Part shown: piece after piece, positions 1-6,437 of the stretch
How positions within the stretch are numbered: the first letter of the stretch is position 1
How the letters are laid out: each line of letters starts with the position of its first letter
Source: an uncultured Thalassolituus sp.
Lineage (GTDB): Bacteria; Pseudomonadota; Gammaproteobacteria; Pseudomonadales; Oceanobacteraceae
Assembly (NCBI GenBank): GCA_913054055.1
Contig: CAJXIT010000004.1
Coordinates: 1 to 30,236, forward strand
Direction of reading: 5' to 3'
DNA: 30,236 nucleotides
Made by a program: the position numbers and the translations under genes
The notes under the pieces: model-generated
The model's input: only the letters and a program-made list of their open reading frames with translations
Told to the model about the DNA's origin: nothing
Databases searched by the model: none

Positions 1-955
1 AGCAATAGCGCTTTTGGCAAAAAGATTGACTTACAAAACTTGTAAGGAAGAAGAGGTCAGGAATATTGACCACTTCAATGCTGTTGGCGCTGTAGGCAGC
101 AACATTGTGTTCGTTTGCTGTTCCGTCGGGGTCAAACAAGGGGATGGCGGGAAAAGGGATGGTAGGACCTGTTTTTCCGCCCATGTGAATGTTAAGTGTT
201 TCATTTTTTATGATTTCAAAAGACAGGGCATTTTGTTCGTTGTCTTCTTTTTTCATTAAATAAAGTGTGCCGCCTTCACTGTGAGTGAGGCTGATCGCTT
301 CGTTCAAAATTCTTTCAATAATCTCTTCGGTGTCTGTCGTAGCCGCTAGTTCGACTAATAGCTCTTTTTGGTTGTCACTGACAGTTCTGTTTTCAATTGC
401 GGTGGCGGCAAACATGGCCAACGAGGTGACCATGGGTTCAACGGCTTCAGGAAAAGGGATGACTTTTTTAGTGTAAGGGTCTGTGGCATTGATTAACTGC
501 AGCATGCCGATAATTTGATTTAGGTCGTTTAGCAGTGGCACAGCTAAAACAGATTGTGTTTTGTAGTCGTGCTCTTGATCAAATTTTTTGGCGCCAGAAA
601 AATCAAATTGAGTATTGTCGTAAGCATTTTCAATGTTAATTAGGGTTTTTGCATGGGCAGTGAACGCTGCAATATGATGCTGATTAATATCACCATCATC
701 TTCAAAAAGTGGCACTGCTGGAAAAACAGATTCGCCAGGTTGGGCAATTAGCCGAGTTTTCAGGCTGATATTGTGGACGATTGAGAAGTTTAGTTGAGTA
801 GCTGGACTTTGATCCACAAGATATAGGGTTCCACCATCGGCACCAGTGATCTTCTGGGCTTCATCTATGATGAGCTCGCAAAGCTTACTGATATTTCGTT
901 CGCTTATGAGGCTGCGACCGATTGTGACCAATGATTGGTAGTTTAATTCTTGCAT
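1..955 (-). CDS. Tandem-GAF sensor protein, C-terminus beyond left edge
   Basis: An open frame runs on the minus strand from the ATG at 955-953 to the window edge without a stop (about 318 codons). The codon just upstream of the ATG is TAA (958-956), so this is the first possible start in the frame. No strong Shine-Dalgarno (SD) site is visible. The protein opens with MQELNYQSLVTIGRSLI and then shows two homologous units. Each has the GAF signature [AE]DGGTLYL-type (ADGGTLYL near residue 40, SEGGTLYL near 230), followed by a V/I-P-L-F-[ED]-x-DG stretch and an I/V-x-NI segment. The first unit continues as FDFSGAKKFD. GAF domains bind small ligands, often cyclic nucleotides, and this subtype usually precedes an output domain such as HD-GYP, GGDEF or a cyclase. 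The output domain lies outside the window, so the function cannot be named. The neighbouring cyclase suggests a signalling role. Confidence 0.8.
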   Translation of the reverse strand, partial: MQELNYQSLVTIGRSLISERNISKLCELIIDEAQKITGADGGTLYLVDQSPATQLNFSIVHNISLKTRLIAQPGESVFPAVPLFEDDGDINQHHIAAFTAHAKTLINIENAYDNTQFDFSGAKKFDQEHDYKTQSVLAVPLLNDLNQIIGMLQLINATDPYTKKVIPFPEAVEPMVTSLAMFAATAIENRTVSDNQKELLVELAATTDTEEIIERILNEAISLTHSEGGTLYLMKKEDNEQNALSFEIIKNETLNIHMGGKTGPTIPFPAIPLFDPDGTANEHNVAAYSANSIEVVNIPDLFFLTSFVSQSFCQKRYC

Positions 956-1061
956 TTAGAATCGTTAGAAATGAGCCCTTTTTTTAAGGTTAGTCGAATT
1001 TCTACTTTGTGGGCTGTTTAATCGTGTTTGATGAGTCAGAAGGGGGAGGTATTTTGGGGTT

Positions 1062-1685
1062 TTAATCTTGCCAGTTACAAAAACAGCCTTTGCCTATGAT
1101 GTTATAGAAGGGTTTGGCTTTTGTGGTGGTGCTGGATTCTAGGATTTGTCCAATTACGCCTGTAGAGGGCTGGCTACAGAAAGCCCCAAAGCCTAATGGA
1201 CCAAAGTAGAGTAGTTGGCTCAAGGGCCCTTCTATGAACACTGATGGACTTGTGGGCCAGGTTGCAAGCTGATTGGTTTTTAAGGTTAGAACTTTTGTGT
1301 CAGGATTTAATGCTTGAAGGGCTTGTATGTCTGATTCACTGGCATTGGGAATGAGTGTGATGTGTTCTGTCTCAGACTGTTTGGCACTCTCAATTCCATT
1401 CAGGGCATGTCTTTGTGCAAACCGATTGCATAGACAGTCGGGTTTCCATAATTGAATGATACGTCTTTGAGTGGATTTCTCTGGTAGCTTTTTCAGTAGT
1501 GTCTTAAACCATCGATCTGTGAATTCGCTATTCAAAAAGTCCGGTGTAGGATCCGTGAAATTTTGTATGTAGTTGTTTTGATACCAGCTAGCGAGTGAGA
1601 GAAGGCAGATTAACCAAATAGCTAATCCTGCCATCACAAACAAAACAAAACGATTCTTTTTCTTTTCAGGTGTTGGGATGTTCAA
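1062..1685 (-). CDS. Membrane-anchored thioredoxin-like protein (DUF6436-like)
   Basis: This is a 207-aa protein with a short basic N-terminus, one membrane segment at about residues 13-34, and a periplasmic remainder. Cysteines occur as C84-L-C86 in the context WKPDCLCN, as a single C170, and as C201-F-C203 three residues before the C-terminal Trp-Gln-Asp. The WxPxCxCN segment and a later TSPSVF stretch look like the active-site strand and cis-proline loop of a thioredoxin-like fold. I believe it resembles the DUF6436 family seen in Vibrio-like bacteria, but this is from memory. The start lies 2 nt after the stop of the upstream adenylate cyclase, so the two genes are probably co-translated. 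Redox activity is an inference. CxC pairs also occur in metal-binding proteins. Confidence 0.6.
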   Translation of the reverse strand: MNIPTPEKKKNRFVLFVMAGLAIWLICLLSLASWYQNNYIQNFTDPTPDFLNSEFTDRWFKTLLKKLPEKSTQRRIIQLWKPDCLCNRFAQRHALNGIESAKQSETEHITLIPNASESDIQALQALNPDTKVLTLKTNQLATWPTSPSVFIEGPLSQLLYFGPLGFGAFCSQPSTGVIGQILESSTTTKAKPFYNIIGKGCFCNWQD

Positions 1686-1687
1686 TG

Positions 1688-3070
1688 CTATCCCTGCATT
1701 TTATTCTGATTTTTGATTTTCTTAGCAGCATTTTCTAGAGCGGTTGAAATCTTCTCGCGGTCGTAATTGTTGATACGATTGGTATCCATGTACATGGAAA
1801 ACCCGGGTAGTTCATGCTCTAAGAAGGTGCTTTTTGAAGCAAGGTTATGACGGAAGTCAACGGCTTCATATACTGGGACTGGGCGTGTAAAGCCTTTGGC
1901 GGTTATGGTACCTTTTTCACGACAAATGATTTTGTCTTGAATAAGCGCGTATGCCTCGTGAGAGAGTAGTATCTCTCCAGCTTCTGCCGCGCTTTCTAAC
2001 CGACTTGCCATGTTCACTTCTTTACCAATGATGGTGTAATCCATGCGGGATTCGGTGCCAAAGTTACCTACGGTGCAATAACCGGTATTAATGCCCATGC
2101 GAATTTCTAATGGGGTTTGCACCCCTTGAGATCGCCAGTTTTGCCTAAGCACTTTCATATGCTTGCGCATTTCAATGGCCATGGCTACGCAAGCCAGTGT
2201 ATCTTTTTTAGCCCCTTGTGTTTTTGGGTCGCCAAAAAACACCATGATGCTGTCGCCTATGTACTTATCTATGGTGCCGCCGTATTTAAGTGCAATATTG
2301 GTCATTTCCGTTAAATAGTTATTCAGGATTTCAGTCAGTGCTTCTGATTCAATTTGTTCAGAAAGCGCAGTGAAGCCTTTAATGTCAGAGAAAAATACCA
2401 CTAATTTTTTACGTTGTGTTTCTAGTTTGACTTCTTGTTTGCCTGAGAATATTAATTCCCAAATTTGAGGTGAAATATATTTGGCTACTTTACTGGCAAG
2501 GTTTTGCTGTTCTAACTGTTTGCTCTGAATTTCTTTATGAAGCACCTCAAGTTGTTTGGTTTGTTTGCCTGTAAAAAATGCCGTCACCGCTAAGTGGGCA
2601 GACATGCCGATTGCAACAGCGACATTTAATAGCAAAGGGGTTTCAGGGTCATAGTGGTAGCCTAAAATTGAAATTCCTATATAGGCGCCAAACCCAATGC
2701 TAGACATGCAAATTAACCAATAAAGGAAACTGCCTAGAACTAAAACCGATGTATTAACTAGTACGATATATAAAATGCTGGGGATGATGGAAAAGTGCAT
2801 ATAAGAAATGAAAAAGCCCACTACAATGGCATCGATTGTAATGAACAGCGGGCGGCGCAAGTGCTCGTGTTTTTCCGGAAACTGTTTGCTAAGGATTAAG
2901 GATAAAAATGGAATGCAAACAGCGGTCAAGATGGCCTCGTTATAAAACCCGCTCCACACTTGCAAATGGTTGCCAAGCATCAAAGTGATTGCACCAGAGA
3001 TATAAGCCACGCATCGAGAGTAAAACTCATATATAGGGGCTGATGACGAGGTAATACTGGTGTTATTCAT
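1688..3070 (-). CDS. Membrane-bound class III adenylate cyclase (MASE2-like N-terminus)
   Basis: This 460-aa protein makes cyclic AMP from ATP. Residues about 20-165 hold roughly six hydrophobic segments arranged like the MASE2 sensor (LRRPLFITIDAIVVGF, then FSIIPSI). A coiled linker follows at 168-200, and the class III catalytic domain spans about 218-405. Catalytic elements are all visible: metal-binding D229 in FFSDIKGF and D273 in YIGDS, adenine-selecting K269 and D344 (DYTIIG), and transition-state N353 and R357 in VNMASRLE. The Lys/Asp pair argues for ATP rather than GTP. The closest functional relative I can name is the Pseudomonas CyaB type. Its promoter region contains a 19-bp palindrome (3114-3132). 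The redox-like gene at 1062-1685 follows directly. The signal sensed by the membrane part is unknown. Confidence 0.88.
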   Translation of the reverse strand: MNNTSITSSSAPIYEFYSRCVAYISGAITLMLGNHLQVWSGFYNEAILTAVCIPFLSLILSKQFPEKHEHLRRPLFITIDAIVVGFFISYMHFSIIPSILYIVLVNTSVLVLGSFLYWLICMSSIGFGAYIGISILGYHYDPETPLLLNVAVAIGMSAHLAVTAFFTGKQTKQLEVLHKEIQSKQLEQQNLASKVAKYISPQIWELIFSGKQEVKLETQRKKLVVFFSDIKGFTALSEQIESEALTEILNNYLTEMTNIALKYGGTIDKYIGDSIMVFFGDPKTQGAKKDTLACVAMAIEMRKHMKVLRQNWRSQGVQTPLEIRMGINTGYCTVGNFGTESRMDYTIIGKEVNMASRLESAAEAGEILLSHEAYALIQDKIICREKGTITAKGFTRPVPVYEAVDFRHNLASKSTFLEHELPGFSMYMDTNRINNYDREKISTALENAAKKIKNQNKMQG

Positions 3071-3106
3071 AAATCTAAATGATAATTCTTTTTAATGAAG
3101 GCATTT

Positions 3107-3132
3107 TTTATAGCAGGGTATTTAATACCCTG
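3107..3132 (-). promoter_or_regulatory. Candidate operator and -10 of the adenylate cyclase gene
   Basis: Positions 3114-3132 form a perfect dyad, CAGGGTATT-T-AATACCCTG (9-bp arms, 1-nt centre). Read on the minus strand it is followed one base later by TATAAA (3112-3107), a plausible -10 about 37 nt before the cyclase ATG. No good -35 is present, and the palindrome fills the spacer. The site lies in the 140-bp gap between the cyclase and the divergent ydjA, so a bound protein could affect both. The dyad has no T-tract, so it is not a terminator. The regulator is not identifiable from sequence. Confidence 0.5.
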
Positions 3133-3210
3133 TACGGCATATGTGCAAGCTGCAAATATCATTAGACAAAAAATGCATGTCGTATAAAGACTAAGTTTAG
3201 GCGGTTAAAA

Positions 3211-3774
3211 GTGAATAGTGTAATCGAGTTGGTCAAACATCGAGTTTCTTGTCCAAAATTGGCGGGAGTTGTCCCTTCAGATGAAGAGCTTAATGAGATA
3301 TTTGCTTGTGCGGTAAGAGCGCCGGATCACGCTAGGCTGAAGCCATGGCATTTTCATGTTGTTAGGGGTCAGGCTAGAGAGAAGCTTGGTGAGTTATTTG
3401 TAAGGGCGGCTCAATCGAATGGTGTGTCTATAGAGGATAAGTTGATCAAATGCCGTAATATGCCTTTAAGGGCGCCTTTACTGGTAGTTGCAGTGTGTGA
3501 ACCGACTATTAATCCAAAAGTCCCTGCACAGGAGCAGGTACTTGCAGTGGGGGCGGCCATACAGAATATGCAAATTGCTATCTCCTCTTTAGGTTACGGC
3601 TCTATCTGGCGAACAGGTGATATGGCTGAGTCTCAAGTGGTAAAAGATGCCTTTGGTTTATCTGAGCAGGGAAGTATTGTCGGATTTGTATACATAGGGC
3701 AGCCAGTAAAAAAACCGGTTTTACAAACCCCAGACGTGAATGCTTATGTTTCTGAATGGGGAGCTGAATTTTAA
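3211..3774 (+). CDS. ydjA: YdjA-like NAD(P)H nitroreductase family protein
   Basis: This 187-aa protein of the FMN-dependent nitroreductase superfamily is close in length and sequence to E. coli YdjA. Conserved blocks are RAPDHARLKPWHFHV (about residues 32-46, the FMN-binding start of the family), RNMPLRAPLLVVAV, PAQEQVLAVGAAIQNMQ, the GYGSIWRTG segment, and the C-terminal GFVYIGQPVKKP. The start codon is GTG with only a weak SD region. YdjA is a minimal two-layer nitroreductase whose physiological substrate is unknown. The gene is divergent from the adenylate cyclase and ends 8 nt before the convergent end of the diguanylate cyclase gene, with no terminator between them. Confidence 0.87.
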   Translation: MNSVIELVKHRVSCPKLAGVVPSDEELNEIFACAVRAPDHARLKPWHFHVVRGQAREKLGELFVRAAQSNGVSIEDKLIKCRNMPLRAPLLVVAVCEPTINPKVPAQEQVLAVGAAIQNMQIAISSLGYGSIWRTGDMAESQVVKDAFGLSEQGSIVGFVYIGQPVKKPVLQTPDVNAYVSEWGAEF

Positions 3775-3782
3775 AGTGTGTT

Positions 3783-4844
3783 TTATGGCTCGTAGCAAGC
3801 CACTTGGTTGCGACCATTCTTCTTTGCCTTGTACATGGCTGAATCCGCTTCAGAGTATAATTGAAGCTTATCTTGGTTAGGGGAATATTCAGCTATACCT
3901 ACGCTGATTGTGAGGTTTATGGTGTGCTTATTCCATCTAATTGTCGTATGTTGAATCTCTTGGCGTAATCTTTCTAGGATATTGATCGCCTCAGCGGCAG
4001 TTACATTTGGCATAATAATCGCAATTTCCTCTCCACCTACACGGCATGCGATGTCTTGTTCACGAATGGACTGATTTATAATGTTGGCCACTTGCACAAG
4101 CACCTTGTCGCCGCATTCGTGGCCATAAGTGTCATTAATCCGTTTAAAAAGGTCTAGGTCAATCAATCCTAAGCATAGGTTCATATGCTCTCTATCTGTT
4201 CTGCTTAGCTCTTGAGTAAGGCGATCGTTAAAGTACATTCTATTTGGTAGGTGAGTTAAAGCATCAGTGTGTGCCACGCTCATCAGTCTTTTCTCAATGT
4301 CATAGCGTAACCCAATGACAACATGCAGGCCCGCAACACAGGAAATGCCTGAAAAAACCAATAAGACCATTTCAAATGGAAATTCTGAGGAGTTAGTGTC
4401 GATGTATTGTAAAAAATACAGAAAGCTGAGAATTGAATACGCCAGTGTTGATAGTAGCAAGGCGACCCTTGCTTGAAAAAAAAGATAGGCCACTAGTAAA
4501 GGCGTTATAAAGAATAAAACAATGAGCGGGCTGCCCAGTGGGTCGAGAATGACAACCGACATTAAAATCATGTCTACAAAAAAAATGACCATACCAGCGG
4601 CTTTTTCATAGCCTTTGTTATAAACCCTGGTAAACATAAGCAACAAGATGATTGTACAAGTAAATTGGATAGTGGATGCGTTGTCCCAACCGCTGGTTGC
4701 TCTGCCTAGGGCTACGGGAATGGTCGCTAAAACAATCAAAAAGATACAAACAAGCGCATATTTTCGGCGTATGGTGTTTATATGCCGTTCAAAATAGTCA
4801 ATGTTGGTATCAAGGTTGTGCTTCATTTGGTGGTGGATACTCAT
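3783..4844 (-). CDS. Membrane diguanylate cyclase (GGDEF)
   Basis: This 353-aa protein is predicted to make cyclic di-GMP from two GTP. Residues about 28-180 contain six hydrophobic segments with no named sensor domain that I recognise. The GGDEF domain occupies about 188-353. It has metal ligand D229 in LIDLDLFKRIND, the active-site motif at 270-274 written GGEEI (Ile in place of the usual Phe), and an inhibitory-site RxxD at 261-264 exactly five residues upstream. The enzyme therefore looks active and product-inhibited. There is no EAL domain. The ATG at 4844 is used here; ATG at 4826 (residue 7) is an alternative, and neither has a clear SD. The tRNA-Ser gene lies upstream on the same strand, separated by a terminator, so this gene needs its own promoter. 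Confidence 0.88.
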   Translation of the reverse strand: MSIHHQMKHNLDTNIDYFERHINTIRRKYALVCIFLIVLATIPVALGRATSGWDNASTIQFTCTIILLLMFTRVYNKGYEKAAGMVIFFVDMILMSVVILDPLGSPLIVLFFITPLLVAYLFFQARVALLLSTLAYSILSFLYFLQYIDTNSSEFPFEMVLLVFSGISCVAGLHVVIGLRYDIEKRLMSVAHTDALTHLPNRMYFNDRLTQELSRTDREHMNLCLGLIDLDLFKRINDTYGHECGDKVLVQVANIINQSIREQDIACRVGGEEIAIIMPNVTAAEAINILERLRQEIQHTTIRWNKHTINLTISVGIAEYSPNQDKLQLYSEADSAMYKAKKNGRNQVACYEP

Positions 4845-5055
4845 TTCAGTTGAAAGGCTGTATTTTGAGGCTTACTAACTTATACCTTATTAGAAAATAC
4901 GTGTGTTGCAATGCTTGATTAGGAATAAAGGATCAAGCTGAGATGCTTTGCTAGGTCTTAGTGTTAGCCTCTGGTTTTATAGTTTGGATGAGCGAATTGA
5001 TGAAAAGAAATCAGCTTAAGGCAGTGTTATTTGAAATTGGAAATAGCAGGTATAG

Positions 5056-5087
5056 AAAAACCTGAAACATCTCTATTTCAGGTTTTT
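5056..5087. terminator. Bidirectional intrinsic terminator
   Basis: The arms AAAAACCTGAAA (5056-5067) and TTTCAGGTTTTT (5076-5087) pair perfectly around an 8-nt loop. Both strands end in a run of T, so the hairpin can stop transcription in either direction. On the minus strand it lies just after the 3' end of tRNA-Ser and isolates it from the diguanylate cyclase gene. Confidence 0.85.
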
Positions 5088-5093
5088 TGAATA

Positions 5094-5181
5094 TGGCGGT
5101 GAGGGAGAGATTCGAACTCTCGATACGTTACCGTATACACACTTTCCAGGCGTGCTCCTTCGGCCACTCGGACACCTCACC
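5094..5181 (-). tRNA. serX-like: tRNA-Ser (anticodon GGA)
   Basis: The 88-nt minus-strand gene begins GGTGAGGTGTCCGAGTGG and ends with an encoded CCA (5096-5094). The acceptor arm GGTGAGG pairs with CCTCACC. The anticodon loop CTGGAAA gives anticodon GGA, which reads UCC/UCU serine codons. A long variable arm (GTGTATACGGTAACGTATC) is typical of class II tRNA-Ser, and the T arm contains GTTCGAATC. It closely matches E. coli tRNA-Ser(GGA) in length and sequence. It has its own promoter upstream and a terminator directly downstream. Confidence 0.97.
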
Positions 5182-5193
5182 AAAGAGCTGCGC

Positions 5194-5221
5194 ATTATAC
5201 TAATGGCTCGGGTAAGTTCAA
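5194..5221 (-). promoter_or_regulatory. Promoter of tRNA-Ser
   Basis: On the minus strand, -35 TTGAAC (5221-5216) and consensus -10 TATAAT (5199-5194) are separated by 16 nt. The next bases, GCGCAG, form a GC-rich discriminator as in stringently controlled stable-RNA promoters. The tRNA starts about 12 nt downstream of the -10. Confidence 0.75.
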
Positions 5222-5321
5222 GTAATACCTTGATTTTTAAGCGTTTCATTGGCGATATAGCGAATGGATTGTATTTAAATGAATATGAATGAATTTCAAT
5301 GCGAGGCTGAATACTATGAAC

Positions 5322-5350
5322 TTCCTGTAGGTTGTTAGGCTTGATATAAT
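5322..5350 (+). promoter_or_regulatory. Candidate promoter of split metH
   Basis: A consensus -10 TATAAT at 5345-5350 lies 17 nt after a weak -35 (TTCCTG, 5322-5327). It is followed by GCCCGCCATTTTTCG and the first metH start at 5374, giving a 5' UTR of only about 15-25 nt. That is too short to hold a cobalamin or SAM riboswitch. Confidence 0.5.
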
Positions 5351-5373
5351 GCCCGCCATTTTTCGTATTCTGG

Positions 5374-6435
5374 ATGTTTCAAATGGCCGCTTCTTCCTTA
5401 AAACAGCTCTATTCCACGCTTTCAAAGCGCATTATGGTACTAGATGGTGCAATGGGAACGTCGATTCAAACTTATAAATTAGAGGAAGAAGACTTTCGTA
5501 AAGGGCACTTTGAAGATCATCCTAGCCCTTTAAAAGGTAATAACGATTTATTGTCCATCACTCGCCCAGAAGTGATTGAAGAAATCCATGACTCTTATTT
5601 TGAAATCGGGGCGGATTTTGCCAGTACCAATGCATTCAGTGGAACGACCATTGCTCAGGCTGACTACAGTCTAGAAGATGCTGTTTACGAAATTAATTTT
5701 CAATCTGCGCAGTGTGCTCGTCGCAGTGCCGATCGCTGGACAGCAAAAACACCGGATCAACCTCGCTATGTAGTGGGCTGTTTAGGACCGACCAACAGAA
5801 CCGCCTCTATTTCACCTGATGTGAATGACCCGGGAGCTCGCTGGGTAACATTTGATGAGTTAGTAGAGGCATATTCTCAAGCTACTCATGCATTGATTGA
5901 TGGTGGTTCCGATTTAATTATGATCGAAACCGTATTTGATACGTTAAATGCAAAGGCTGCTTTGTTTGCCGTGATCAAGGTTAAAGAAGAGCGTGATCTT
6001 CCTGATTTACCTGTCATGGTGTCAGGCACCATTACCGATGCTTCTGGTCGTACTTTATCTGGTCAAACTGCCGAAGCATTTTGGGTGTCTTTAATGCACG
6101 GTGATTTATTAAGCATCGGTTTAAATTGCGCTTTAGGTGCTAACGATATGTTGCCTCACGTTAAAATGCTGGATAAACATGCAACTTGCTTAATTTCAGC
6201 TCACCCTAATGCGGGGCTGCCAAATGAATTTGGTGAGTACGATCAAACACCTGAAGAGATGGCTGAGCAAGTGAGGCCGTTTTTATCAGAAGGGCATGTG
6301 AATATTATTGGTGGTTGCTGTGGCACCACGCCAGCCCATATAAAAGCACTACGAGAGCTGGCGGATGAATATGCCCCAAGATCGTTTCCACAAGACGCAG
6401 AAAAACTAGCCCAGTCTGTACAGGAGGCTAACTAA
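5374..6435 (+). CDS. metH: Methionine synthase, homocysteine-binding subunit (split MetH, part 1)
   Basis: This 353-aa protein corresponds to the N-terminal homocysteine-binding barrel of E. coli MetH. It binds homocysteine through zinc and receives the methyl group from methylcobalamin. The three zinc-ligand cysteines are present: C252 in GLNCALG and C315-C316 in GGCCGTTP. Other MetH landmarks are VLDGAMGTSIQ, the ADFASTNAFSGTTIAQ block and GPTNRTASISPDV. The ATG at 5374 or 5383 could start translation; the second has a GGA-type SD at suitable spacing. The protein ends in the linker that joins the homocysteine and folate barrels in one-piece MetH. Its stop TAA overlaps the ATG of the next gene (TAATG), so the two parts should be made together. 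In other bacteria one chain of about 1,230 aa is usual. Confidence 0.93.
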   Translation: MFQMAASSLKQLYSTLSKRIMVLDGAMGTSIQTYKLEEEDFRKGHFEDHPSPLKGNNDLLSITRPEVIEEIHDSYFEIGADFASTNAFSGTTIAQADYSLEDAVYEINFQSAQCARRSADRWTAKTPDQPRYVVGCLGPTNRTASISPDVNDPGARWVTFDELVEAYSQATHALIDGGSDLIMIETVFDTLNAKAALFAVIKVKEERDLPDLPVMVSGTITDASGRTLSGQTAEAFWVSLMHGDLLSIGLNCALGANDMLPHVKMLDKHATCLISAHPNAGLPNEFGEYDQTPEEMAEQVRPFLSEGHVNIIGGCCGTTPAHIKALRELADEYAPRSFPQDAEKLAQSVQEAN

Positions 6436-6437
6436 TG
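6422..6437 (+). promoter_or_regulatory. Strong ribosome-binding site for metH part 2
   Basis: A full AGGAGG (6422-6427) sits 7 nt before the ATG at 6435-6437, inside the last codons of the first metH gene. The TAATG overlap and this strong SD show that the split is used by the ribosome and is not a sequencing frameshift. Confidence 0.85.

Noticed and set aside
1..80. A frameshift in the second GAF domain near the left edge
   Set aside because: The residues near the edge match the first GAF unit poorly, but the frame stays open and the segment FCQKRYC can be aligned with FSGAKKFD. The edge is too near to decide.
5182..5373. A cobalamin or SAM riboswitch before metH
   Set aside because: The predicted 5' UTR is only about 15-25 nt, and no conserved riboswitch elements are visible.
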